Source: Acanthornis magna
Taxonomy: Eukaryota > Chordata > Aves > Passeriformes > Acanthizidae
Direction: 5' to 3'
NCBI GenBank assembly: GCA_036785705.1
Contig: JAWUZG010000332.1
Coordinates: forward strand, 1,116,001 to 1,180,000
Length of the DNA stretch: 64,000 nt
Position 1 is the stretch's first letter. Each line of letters begins with the position of its first letter. The notes under the pieces were generated by a model. It was given only the letters and a program-made list of their open reading frames with translations. It did not search any database and had not been told where the DNA came from. This document shows, piece by piece, positions 51,101 through 62,945 of this stretch. A program made the position numbers and the translations under genes.

Positions 51101-54100
51101 AAACAGTAATCAAGCCCAAATCCCAACATTTCTAATATATGCTGCCCCAGTAGGAGCTTTTCCTTTGAATTTCTAATTAAAAACCTTTCAACGAAAGACA
51201 GCTTGAGTCTGAAGCTGTCAGGTCTCCCCTTGTCCTTGATGCATACAGGGTGGGGGGGACAATAAAAAAAGCCAGAGAGAGGATTTTACTTTTAAAGAAG
51301 CTCCATTTTCTTGAGACATTTGTATTCAGATATTACTCTCTTTTTCTCATGGGAGCACAGCTCTACTCTTCAAATGAAAAAGAAATAATAAAACACATCA
51401 GGAAGAGTGGACCTCAGACCTACTCTTTCTCTCCTTCTCTTGGACTGTTATTTCCATATAGAAAGCTACTCTAATGGGACACTTGTAAATGGCAGGGAAT
51501 TTAGCCCTTGTGGAGTCTTCTCCAGAAATTGGATTTTTGCTTAAGCAAACAGCAAACCATGCAGCAGGGAAAAAGCTATTTATTTGGCTGCCTGTTGAAG
51601 AGCCTCACAAAAATACAATTCAGTCTGGTGTGATCAGGGAAGTCAGTCTAGTATGCACTGAAAAAAGGAGCATTTTGTCTCACTTGGATATTGAAACAAT
51701 TTTTTAAGTGCAGTGAAAATTTGTATGAAATCAGTTCAAATTTTAAAATTTATCTATAAGAGTAATCATGCAATCCAGCAGTTGTCATTAAGAACAGATT
51801 TCACTAATGGCTATCAAAACCTCATTTTCTATTTGTGCTTCTAGGTATCTGTCTGGTTTAGGGAGAAACTAAAAATCTAGGCAAATGGAAAGAAAACCAG
51901 GTTATTTTCTTCTTCTTTAGACTTTTCCTTTTAATGTTTCAAAGCTCCTCAGTTGAAAGATGCCATCAATATGAACTGTTGTCTCTGACTTGGACACTTT
52001 GTGCCCTTTTAATCAATTAATTGATTTTTTTTTTAGAAGGAAAGAGTCCACCACACACTTGAATCAGTTCTCTCAGCTGAACAGGAGTCCATCAACAGAG
52101 TTCTCCTGTCCAGGGCAGTCTGTGTCCTTATCACTTCCCAAATCCAGGTCCTACTTGCATGAAAACTTCCTGCATAAATGGGTCTGCTCAAATTGCTGTA
52201 ATTTTGTTGTACATGAGTGGAATCCATGTCAGATGAAATCTCACTCATCTTCTATAATCTTTTGTTTTCTCTTTAAAATTTTCTAAGCCTGCTATGTGAT
52301 ACTCTAATTTTTTGGTGGCCCTAAGCTGTATTTTCAAAAAGTCCGTTGTTCCACATATTATTTTAATTTCAGAAACTTTATGAAAAAATAGCTATTTTGT
52401 CTTTTTTTTCTCATATTAATAATTAATGCCTGTGCATTTATTTTCAGAAGCACATTTACAGAGTGAATGACAAAAATCTCATTTTCTTTACAAATCTCCT
52501 CCACCAGTTGCATTCCACCCATATATATTCCTATTCCTACAGCAATAAAAATCCATGAGCTTTCCTGAATTATTTGAATTGGAAGTAGGAAACAGTTTAA
52601 TGGGGAGGAAGGCTGGCAGGAGGAGGATGGGAATGGCAGAGAATTCTCAAAGTGAATTCTCTATTGTGATATTTAAGTGCTGCTTCAATTAGGGCTAAGT
52701 GAATACTCACAACAAGGGAAACTGGCCTTTACAGTTTTAACTGGGAGGCAGGTGGTGATTAATTCTTTGGCATCTTTCTGTTCAGTCAGATATAGAATTG
52801 ACTCAAGTGCTTTATAGAAGACGAAATAGCTCAGTGAATTATGCTTCCTCTCCATTATGGAGTGAAAAAATGTCATTAACAGAACTCCAGAGTGAAAGTC
52901 ACAGTATTTGAGAGTTCTCTAAGCACTCAGTTCATGTTCATTCAGGAATTATTCACACGCTAGGGATGAGCACATCCATTAAATTGTGGTCTTGAAACTT
53001 TTAAGCAGTGTGTGATTTCATGATTATATTTTTCAATTACACATAATAGGATAGACGTGAACTCTCGTATCTCTTCACCTTTATAGTATTTATAGATATG
53101 CTTCCCATAAATTAAACCATTCACAATTACATGCAACGATTTATTTCACTAACTCTTGATATGCTTCTTTGTAGTTATTAATACACTTCCTTGGTCCTGA
53201 TTCTAACTATTGGATTGGCCTTAAGAGTCCCTGTTTTATACTGCTGCCATCATGTTTAGAATGCATATAAATACAGTGGGAAAATATCTTACTGTCACAG
53301 TACTCTGTGTGTTTTGAATGCTGAGAATGTGTATGGTATCTTTATCAGTCTTTACGTTGCCGCAATTAATCCCTGAATCTATGGAATCATCTGTAGGTGG
53401 AAAAGTCTTTGTGCAGCAGTGGCTGCAAAATCACAGTTGCTTGTAAATATCAAATCAGTGGCTGCACATAAAAAGGGAAAACAAAGTACTTTGGACTAAA
53501 CAGTACGTTGGAATGAATTTTCCTGGGTTTAAGTGTTGAGGTGTATTACTATAAACAGACAGGAGGGAAGTGTGGGTAGTTCAGGGTTGTGCTGTGTTGT
53601 TGAGGATGCCCAGGTGCTCCAAAGCCTGGAGCAATTGTTTTCTCTGAGTTTCCAGCTGACCGGGGCAGGAGAGATGAGCTCCTCACCTTGACCAGCAGCG
53701 GCTCTTTGGTTTCACGGGCAGCAACACAGGCTGAATGTTTGCAGAATGTTTGCTGAACTGCAGGGCGAATTCTGTTGATTTAAACTGAATGCTAGAAAGA
53801 TAAAAAAGTGGTAAAAAATACAGTAGACTGCTGTAAAATTGAAGTGAAGAAAGGCTCCATTTTATTAAACAAAAGTAATTTCAAAATGTTGTTTTCCTGT
53901 CTCTGTGGAAATCTCTATTCTGACTTTGTGATATGTCTTTATTATGATACATAGGTTATATATAAAAACATCATACAATGAAAAAATATTATCATTTTGG
54001 GGTGTTTTTAATTAACATCTTCAGATAATTGAAACATTTCCTGTGCTTGAGCCAGATTCTTATGTGTTAATGCCAAAAGATTTTCTTCTAATAATACTAA

Positions 54101-57100
54101 CTATAATTGAGTGTAAATGCATATGAATTCTCAATGGCACTGGGGGAAAAAATGCTCCAAAGGGACAGTAAATGTATGTATTTTGTATTTTAGGGGAACA
54201 GCAGTGCAATTACTGTACAACCCTCACTTACCAACCATTTTAACCTCAGTTTAGTGTGTGTGGCAGTTCTCCTAGAATGACCTTGATGCGGTACTGATTG
54301 TTTTGCATTTTTTATCAGGCTCACACAGATACAAAGAAATGTAATCCCACTTAATGGGATATTATATCCAAACCTTATTTAACATTTTATAAATTGTGTT
54401 TGTATAAAAGTTCCATCTATTTACAGTATATTAAGTAAAATCCCTTTAGTTGGACCAGAGCACTTTTTGTAGTGCGCTGAGCATCTGATCTCTTATTAGT
54501 TTGTACATGGAGAGATGCTATTTAAAGTCTTACAAACTCCCTTGAAGTAAATTGTACCCTGCAGCTAAAACCTGACACAGTGCATATAACACATACAGAA
54601 TTCCGTGCAGCCTTCAGTGGCAAAGTGCTGTGTCTGAGATCCCTCAGTGGCATCCCCAGCCTCAGCTGTGTGAGCCAAACTTTTGTGCATTGGTACCTTT
54701 GAAAACTTCAAATGCTCTACAATGCTATCAGGGCAATGGAGGAGCTGATCTCAAAGTCCACTATTAAAACTTCCCTCAAGGACATTTTCATTAGAACTTT
54801 GTACATGGACAGTTCAAAAGACTTGGTTATTGATTTTTGCTTAGAAGTCCTCTCTCTCTTCTTGTTCTGTTCAACATTTTGACAGAATTTCAAACCCCAC
54901 AAACTGGGCAGCAGAAGATTCCAGCTCGGATTTTATGCTGTTCATTTGATTTCTTCAGGCCACGTCCTTCCTGTGTCCTTGTCAACACTACAAGGAGAGG
55001 AGCCATCTTAGAAGATTTCCTTCCTAAAAGGCAGAAGCAATTTCACAGCAAACTAAAAAAAATCTGACCTTTCCACATACAGAAAATCTCTCTTAAGTAA
55101 ATAACCTTTTTAGCTGTAAAATTTTGCTGAGACATTCATTTATCAAAAACATAGATAAAAATCACTCTGTGTTTATCTCCTCACCATTAAAAAATTGCAT
55201 TAAAAGGAAACTACCACCAATGAAAGCTGACTGTAGTAAAATGCCTCTAGCAAACAAAATATTTTTTATAAAAATAGAACTGTTGATTTAAAGTTTGTGA
55301 TGTTGGAAGATGAGCAATTAATTATTACCATCTGCACTTCCTATCCTTACTCCTATTATCATTTTCATGGACACTGTGTAATGAGGTTCATTTAGCCTCA
55401 ACTGCATTTCCAGGATATAGTGTAGTTCAAAATTAATGGGATTTATGAAGAAGTTAATGAATGAGCAGTGTAATTATTTCTGTTTAAAGAAAAGCATGAT
55501 CTACTTGATCTTTATGAAAGGTATTGCAGGTCTTCTAATTGCTCAGTGCTTACATCCTGCATTGATGCTTGACAAGGCTGATATTCTCTCTCCTTTCACT
55601 TGATTTCACTGAACGCATTTGATGAAACAAAAAATCCAAGATAAATACCTTTTCTGAGATGGGGCTAACCATCCTTCTCTTGATAAGAGGTTTCTTAGAG
55701 ACTTTTACAGCATTTTTTTGTCTTTTCACATATCTTGCTCTGTTCCATTTTATTTCATTTTCATCTATATCCCCTTCTTTATGAGACTTCTGAATTCCTA
55801 AGCTCTCTGTTCAGAATAACATTTAAATAAGTACTTACCATCACAAAATGTATCTCTTATTCACCAAGACAAGTAAGCACAGTTAATTTCCTGAATGTAC
55901 TTAAATCTTTATTCTCCAGATAGAACATCTCCACACATAGATGAGTTAGCCAGAATATAAACCTAATATATTATCGAGTATATTCAGTATATGAAAAAAA
56001 ATTATTTTAATTAGCCAATTATATGTCTTTGAAGACCTCTGTCCAATCAATGGCATTTCATATAAGGTAGAGGAGTTTGTCATGCCTTTCAGATTTCAAT
56101 ATCTTCTAATGTTTCATTATTAGAGCATTTCTTTGCGGAGTATGGCTTCTGTTTTTGCTGTGGTGCAAAAGTCAGAGATCATTTGGAAAATGAAATTTGA
56201 ATACTCCTCACAGTGTAGCCAGGTCCATAGATGCCCAGCTTATAGCTTGTACTGAGCAGATTACTGTGCTCACTCAATTTTGAATTTTCTGCTACCAGTC
56301 TATTCTTTTAATATTTTTATAAATAATCTTTTAAAAGGCTGTATGAAGCTATCGTTTCTCAAATCTCAACCAGGCTACAGTCTCTTAAATACAAGATGAA
56401 AACACAGTGTATATAGAGAGGAATCTTCAGCCCCAGTGGTGGTACTGAAGTTATTTTGCCAAGGCTAAAAGAGGAGATCAAAAGACACTGATCTGTTAAA
56501 AGACAGACCCTAAATAAATTGATGTATTTGTACAATGACAAGAGGGAGCTTACGATGTGTTAGTGAAATAGCTAGCAAGCCATGAAGTCTGATTCCGAGG
56601 CAGATACAGCATGAGAGCTTTGTGAAAACCTGAGCTGCAGATCTGCACTGCACAAAATTGAGGTCAACCACACACGTTTTGCAATCTGGGCCACTTGAAT
56701 CTAAAATACAAAATGGTAAAATCCTCTTTTTGCTCCCACTTTCAGAAATAAGCTCCAAGATTTGTTCCTCCTCTTTGGTTTTGTGGCGGTGTTTCAGTCC
56801 TTGCCTTCCTGTTGTGGCCGAGGGGCTCTGCAGTGGTTAGAGGCCAGGAAGGGCTGCTCTCCAGGCATCCTTTAGATTGCAGTTGCGATGTTTTTCTGTT
56901 CCTCCGATTATTCACTGGACCCTTCCTAGCTGGCATTTTACCTCAATTCGTGGCATCAATTGCCTCAGTGACAATGTGTAAAGCTGCTGCTTATCCTTGG
57001 ATCCACTGCTTGTGTTTTCCTTTTTAAGTGACCATGACTGGGAAGCTTGGCATACAAGGTTTTTCAAGTTTGGTTTTTTTTCTGTATTAAGATAGTGCTC

Positions 57101-57237
57101 AAGAGACTGACCAAATTCAGACAGTTAATGTAGACTTCTTCCTCTCTTCTTAATAAAAGCATTTTACTTAGAGAAGGATGCAGTATGGAGGGTAATTCGT
57201 TCACATTAGCATTGCCATTAGTTGAAATGAGTTATAT
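48138..57237. other. AT-rich non-coding sequence, no gene seen
   Basis: Nine kilobases with no recognised repeat family, RNA gene or exon. Small features are a perfect 16-base palindrome AATCAATTAATTGATT (52011-52026) and mildly GC-raised parts at 50490-50690 and 53590-53770. Open frames reach 98 codons (51990-52286), overlap frames on the other strand and have no recognisable product. Confidence 0.6.
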
Positions 57238-57420
57238 TTCGCAGAACCACAGAAATCCTCTTCAGAAAAACCACTCTTCTGTGTTGGAAGAGTCCTACTA
57301 GGATCATCAAAGTCCAGCTCCTGGCCCCGCACAGGACAGCTCAAGAATCCCACCTTGTGTCTGAGAGTGCTGTCCAAACGCTTGGTTCTGTCTATTTGTC
57401 GAAGTTCAGGTCTGTTAATG
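57238..57420 (-). mobile_element. CR1 LINE 3' end
   Basis: The plus strand reads GTGTTGGAAGAGTCCTACTA then GGATCATCAAAGTCCAGCTC, CTGGCCCCGCACAGGACAGC and GTGCTGTCCAAACGCTTGGT. This is the reverse of the CR1 3' untranslated region in a form common in songbirds. It is about 180 bases long, 5'-truncated and moderately diverged. A second partial word near 57243-57252 (AGAACCACAG) is the end of the element. Confidence 0.85.
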
Positions 57421-60400
57421 AAAATCAAACCAATAAACAAAACCAACTTGGAGCATTTCACAATCCTTAATATACAGGAATTATATTTTCTCCCATGAAC
57501 ATATGCATCTCTTGCCATTAAAGATGAGAAGAGTTGAAAAAAAACCCACCCACAAGAAAAACCCTTCCATCAGGTGACAACTTGTGCAGAGAGCTGTGAA
57601 GTCACCAAAGCAGTAACAAATGGCTGTGAAAATACCATATGATTCCTCTTCCTGCCTCCTTGGTGGGAACAGAACTGATGCAGAGCAATTGGGCTGCAAA
57701 CCAAGAAAGTGAGTAAACAAATTCCATCTCCATTTGGAATTCATATTGGAGAAAATGCTATCAGGAAGGATCAAGTGTGGGAGAACGGAACAGAATTGTT
57801 TAGAAGAGAAAAAGGGCAACCTACAAAGAAAATAAAACATGTAAACAACAAAAACAAATGCAAAAATTGAGAGTATGAAGTGACATGATCCACTACTTTA
57901 TTGAAATGCTTTCTTACCAGTTTAACTCAACCGAATTCTGTGAAGCTTAACTGGCAAACTGCTTGTGATTTTTAAGGAGTTGCAGTAAAATTATACTACT
58001 CAAGCAATTTGGACAAATGAGTTAAAAGCTTGCTAACAACAGGGGTGTCCTAAGGGGAACAAAAATCGTTCTCAACAGGAAAGAAGTGTCAAATCAGTTT
58101 TAGTTGGTTTAATATTATCCTCCTTCAGCATTCCAAATAGTGAAAATACTAGGAACTAGTTTGTTCTCTTGTTTCAAAAGATTTTATTTCATCTTAGAAG
58201 TCAATGAAAAAATTCCATTGACTGCTCAGGCTCAGATGAAAGAGGGGATGATGAGCAGATATTTCTCCCTTCACTTACTTAGAGCAGATAAGCTCCATAC
58301 AGTCGTTCCCTGGTTGCCAATGCTACTGATTTATGTCCCCAGTTGGCTCCCATATGTTTATGTCCCCAACTGGCTCCTAAAACCTGGCAATGCTTCATTG
58401 CTGCATCTCAATTCAACGAGGACCTTCACCTTATAGATTCCATTTGCATCAGCTCATGAGCCCTTTTTGGCTATCCTCTACCTAATTTCAGATTTTAGCT
58501 GTTAGTTCTGAATTGTGTAGTATCAGAAGTGTTTAGGAAAAGCTTGTATTCTTTTATACAGTCTAAAATCCAGACAGAGGTCTAAATTACAGCATTTGGA
58601 CTTTATGCTGTCCTGTGTTGCTTACCTTATTCCAGCAATTGCCCTTGATATTGATCAGAGCAGTCCAGCATTTGAAGGAGCAAGAAATGTTTTAATACAG
58701 ATTGCACAGAGAATTTTCATACACATACAATATAAGAAAACAGTAATTTTGTGATTCTGTAAATAATAATATTTACACTTTTATAACACTGCCGTTTATA
58801 TTTCGCAACTTAGAAACAAGCTTGAAAATCCTGAAATGAAAAATGTGCTACATAAGCTTAGTGGTCCTTCCTACCTTAAATCTACAGAGAAGAAAAACAT
58901 CCTTAAAGACAATTTTCTGCTTTGTAAAAATTAATTAAGATTTATAAGCATCGCTGTGTAGATGAGGAAATTCAGATGAAAAGCATGATTTGCTCAGTGT
59001 TGACAGCAACAGGAGCACCACCAGTCTGCCAGGGGTTTGGTGGCTTAAACGGAAAGTGGTGATTCCAGGGGTGGCTCTGTGCACAGTTAAAATGAGTGGG
59101 AATGCTTTGGAGCACATTTGCAGCCTTCCCTCAGTCCTCTGCTTCTCATGGCATTAGCTGGGCTCTTAACCTGGCGTTCATGCACTACTCTGGGTGTATT
59201 CTTATCACCTAGCCCCTAGAACTTTCTTGCCAGCTCCTAAATTGCCAATCTTTTGGTTAAGCAGTTGATTTTGTAGCTTTTGATCTCCTAATTTTCTCAT
59301 CTATCTTCTGTTTCCACCTTGCCCTTTTAAATTCATCCTGTTGCTCCTCTCATTTGATCCTGTAATACTTTTTGTGACATTATCTTCCCTTCAGCCCTTT
59401 CCCCTGAACTGTTTGGCCCAATTTGCTCTCCTGTTTAATCCATTGTGTTCAGTTCCTTCCATTTCCTGCTGTGACAAACAGTCCTTTGCAGTCACCTGTT
59501 ATATCACTCACTGTTCAAGTGTGAGGGCAGATCACCCTTTCTGTTAGCAAAAATTTCATCTGCAGAGCTCAAATTTGACTGAGCTGGAGCAGATCCCATG
59601 AACACCAGCAAACTGAGTCCCTTGTGTTCTGAAATTAAAGCTTTTTTTTCCTAACAAAAATACTGACTCGGAGACCACTCAGAGAAGCACTTCTCCGAGA
59701 CATTATGAAAGCTTAAAAAACATAATAATTTTCTAAATAGTGTCACAATAAAAGAACAGTTTGATTATAATGGTAAAAATTCAATAGGAGTCTCCCTAAG
59801 TTTGTAGCAGTGTTAAGAAATATCCCATTGGCAACACTTCAGATTGGCTTCAAGATCAGAAGAATGAGATTTTTTTCTCTTTTGCCTTCTGGTAATGAAG
59901 ACAGAAGGACTGGGGTTTTCAAGTTTCCTTTATATCAAGGAGCTTATTTAAATTAAAAAAATAAAAAATGAAAGGCAAAATATTTGTGCATTTAATCTAA
60001 TATTCACTAGCTGTTGACATAACAGTTCCCTGTGCAATCATATACAATTTCAACTAATAGTTTTAATTAAGTGTTGTTTTAACCTTCAATCTTCTTTTCC
60101 ACTTTAGCTCCTCAACGATGGACTGTTCTTAGCTCTCTTTATTATTTTCCTTTCTCTTCCATTTAAATTTTTGCTGATAAATTTTTGTCTTTGCTGCTAA
60201 TACAGCTTTCTTCTTATCCTAATTTTATCCTTTTATTAGAGATGCTCCATACTACCAGTCCTGTTCTTTAAATGTCTTTTTTATCTTTGCTGTTTTATTT
60301 CTGCACCTTTATTTTCAAACATGCTCCAAATATATGTCTTTATTTCAGTGACATTCAAATATGGGTTTACTGTTTAAAAAGTGGTAAAAAAAATCAAGGG

Positions 60401-60463
60401 GTTTTTTTTACTACAAAAACTGCAGTTTCAGCCTAAGAAATGTTTCTAATCTTTCTTTTCTTT
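57421..60463. other. AT-rich non-coding sequence, no gene seen
   Basis: An A/C-rich patch lies at 57538-57565. A short 27-base-period duplication occurs at 58330-58377 (TTTATGTCCCCAGTTGGCTC and TTTATGTCCCCAACTGGCTC). Open frames of 98 to 119 codons at 57481-57840 (minus) and 58140-58436 (plus) have no known domains. Confidence 0.6.
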
Positions 60464-60704
60464 GGAGGGGGGGGCTTGGGGCTTTTTGGGTGTTGTTTTT
60501 TGTTTGGATTTTTGTTTGTTTGTTTGTTTATGTTTATTTGTTTGGTTGGTTTGTTTTTGGGGGGGGTTTTGTTGGTTTTTGGGGGTTCTGAGGGGGGTTG
60601 TTCGGGGGTTTTTGGTTTTTGATGGGTTTTTTTTTGGTTGGTTGGTTGGTTGGTTGGTTGATTGGTTGGATTGGATTTCTTTGGTTTTTTGCTTTTTGTT
60701 TTTT
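60464..60704 (+). repeat. G/T-rich tract with multiple long G runs and (GGTT)n
   Basis: About 240 bases made almost only of G and T. G runs include G8 (60467-60474), G8 (60559-60566), G5 (60581-60585), G6 (60592-60597) and G5 (60604-60608). A regular GGTT repeat of about six units covers 60636-60660, and TTTG repeats lie near 60508-60530. Four runs of five or more G within 50 bases make G-quadruplex formation plausible. The 95- and 133-codon frames here encode low-complexity Gly/Phe/Val or Thr/Asn/Gln/Pro/Lys strings and are artefacts. Confidence 0.95.
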
Positions 60705-61360
60705 AAATGGTACATGTATTCAGTCCATATTCTGGGCATCGCTGTGTGACTGGTACATTTGGAATTGCTGAACAATTCTAGTGCATTTGAAAGAAAAAAA
60801 AAATAAATTGAAGGCGGTAAGTTTAAGCAAGATTTGTGAAAATTCAATTTGTCACCTGGAGCACCATGTTAATGCCCCTGAGGTGGGACACTGCAGTGCC
60901 GCACTGTCCCCCGAATCCACGGGAGCTGCTGATTTTGGGAACCACACTCCGTTAGCTCTGGGGATCACACCAGTGCCTATAAGACATTTGGGCAGCACAT
61001 AAAACCACATTTAAATATTGGTGGTGCCCTATTGCAGGGCGGAGGGAAAGGCCTGCCCGCAGGAATGGCCGTGTTTGCTGTGCCTGGCTCTGCACACCAC
61101 AGCGAGCGCACACAAACAGCGCCCAGGGCAGCAAACAAATCCTCCTCCCCTGCTGCTTCCTTAATAGCTCTTATTAGTGGTCAGAGATGGCAGCACTTGC
61201 ATTCTTTTCTCATCAGAAGAAATTGTTCTTATCTTCTCAATAGGGACTGTGGATGTACAGTTCATTTGCCAAGCTGAACAACAAAAAAATTCTTTCCTTT
61301 CTAAAGGAATCAGTCCCACCACAGTACATTCATTCTTTTTCCTCCTTAACACAAAATTAA

Positions 61361-61363
<3 letters not shown>
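60705..61363. other. Non-coding sequence with a GC-raised part at 60850-61160
   Basis: The GC-raised part is mildly CpG-containing (for example GGGCGGAGGG at 61038-61047 and GCGAGCGCAC at 61102-61111). It could be a small regulatory element, but it is much smaller than a typical CpG island and no promoter or gene start is visible. Confidence 0.4.
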
Positions 61364-61405
<42 letters not shown>

Positions 61406-61478
61406 TTGTTGGCAATTCATCTTACATTTTGGATTTTTTTTTTTCTGGTAATTCACGCTGACCTTTTGGCTTTTTTTC
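61364..61478. repeat. T33 run followed by a diverged 36-bp duplication
   Basis: T33 covers 61364-61396. After AAA and more T come two related units. TTGGCAATTCATCTTACATT plus a T run starts near 61409, and CTGGTAATTCACGCTGACCT plus a T run starts near 61445, an offset of 36. The units share the AATTCA core, TTTTGG and a trailing T run, so the T-rich region seems to have grown by duplication plus slippage. Confidence 0.85.
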
Positions 61479-62500
61479 ACAGTTTCAAAACTCAAATATA
61501 ATTTCTGCACAAATGTGATTTGATGTTATTGAAAATAAAAGCAGGAGGTTTAACTTACCAAGAAATTCATGTAATGTATTCTGGGATAGACATTTTACAA
61601 CATCCCCAACTTTCTGGACCATATCAGCTGTTTTCATTTAATTGCATGTCATGTAAGAACTTCCACATTTTTGAAAATTGTTCTCTGTGGTTTTTACCTT
61701 TCATTTCTTCACCTGCCTTACAAAGGCAATTTTTCTATCTGGTCCTCACTTCCATAAAATTTTTAATACACTTTTCCTTACAACTGTCTTCACAGTTAAT
61801 GAAATTACAATAGCCCCTTTTTATATATTGTACCCATGTAGAAAACAGAACTGCAAAGGTGTAAAGAAGTCAAGGAGTTTTCCCCTCCATCTCCCTGTGG
61901 TAAGACAAGATTATCCAAAGTCTGTGGTAAAAATGTGACAAATAATATTTATCTAACTTGGCCTTTGAAACCTCCAGTGTGTATTTGCTCATTTGGTTCT
62001 CTTGAACTATGGATCTTAGGCTTCCTAACTTGATGCTATATTTCATATAATTTATGCAGTTTGTCAGTCTTCTGTATGGCAGTTCTTTCACATGTTTGTG
62101 GCTCCTCTCTGTTTGCTGAGAGCTTTCAAGAAGCATTCCTTCTGCTCCCTCAATCAGCTAGCAAAAGATATTTGCACTCATCTACTGAATTCTACTCCAT
62201 GCACACCTCTCTTTACAACTGAGCTCTAAGTATGGTTTTTCAACCAGTCCTACCCTCAACTTTTTCACAATTTCCTGTATCTGCGGTTTACTTCTGAAAT
62301 GGCACATGAGATAGAGTGGCAAGACTTAATAAAGCAGAATATATGATATTTACTGTGTGTCTGCTATGCAGACAGTTTTCTCACAGAAGGTAATTACCTC
62401 TCAGAATTTACTTAAGCAGGTTGGTTTTTTCTCCTCTGCTGCTGAACTTACACTTTCTTTTTCCCGAGTGGTGTTTCTGAACTAACAGGCCCCTTCCTAC
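61479..62500. other. AT-rich non-coding sequence
   Basis: No gene or repeat family recognised. Open frames of 86 to 97 codons are AT-rich without known domains. Confidence 0.6.
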
Positions 62501-62945
62501 TCAAACAACTGTGGAGAACCTGCGAGCACTTCTAGAAGGGCATAGACACAAGACAGAGGCACAATCCCATCTGTCTGGGGACACGAAATGGAAGCCTTTG
62601 TGTACCCTCTGTGACAATGCTCTGTGTCACTCACATGTGAGCGGCCCAAGCTGCTCTAGTCTGCTCTGCAGAGCTGAGACAGAGAGCACAGCTCAGCAGA
62701 GTGGCTGTGGTGCTGAATTGGCTCCACTGAGGAAAGGTTGGTGCTCTCACTGCAGAGTTACAGCATCCATTGCTCACTGCCCAAAGCCTTCCCAGCTTCT
62801 CCAGTGGCACAGTTCGAGGTGCCAATGCTGCCAGGCAAATGTGGACATCAGAGCAGAAATGTGGGCTGGGTATTGGACTCTCACTCTTTTACTCCGTGTG
62901 CCATTTGGTGACATCAAATTTTCTGTTACTTTCTGGTAATTTTGT
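62501..62945. other. Raised-GC block with a 142-codon open frame, probably not a gene
   Basis: The block is near 50 percent G+C by eye, against much lower flanks. The plus-strand frame at 62511-62939 has 142 codons and is rich in Ser, Cys and His. It shows no recognisable domain, no conserved cysteine spacing I can name and no flanking splice signals I trust. An overlapping minus frame of 64 codons is also open, which favours a composition effect. It could be an eroded repeat or a regulatory element. Confidence 0.35.

Noticed and set aside
60446..60847. 133-codon Thr/Asn/Gln/Pro/Lys-rich minus-strand frame
   Set aside because: Direct translation of the G/T low-complexity tract; the complementary strand gives an equally open Gly/Phe/Val string.
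62511..62939. 142-codon Cys/His-containing frame as a zinc-finger-like protein
   Set aside because: Cysteine and histidine spacing does not fit any finger pattern I know, and the opposite strand is also partly open.
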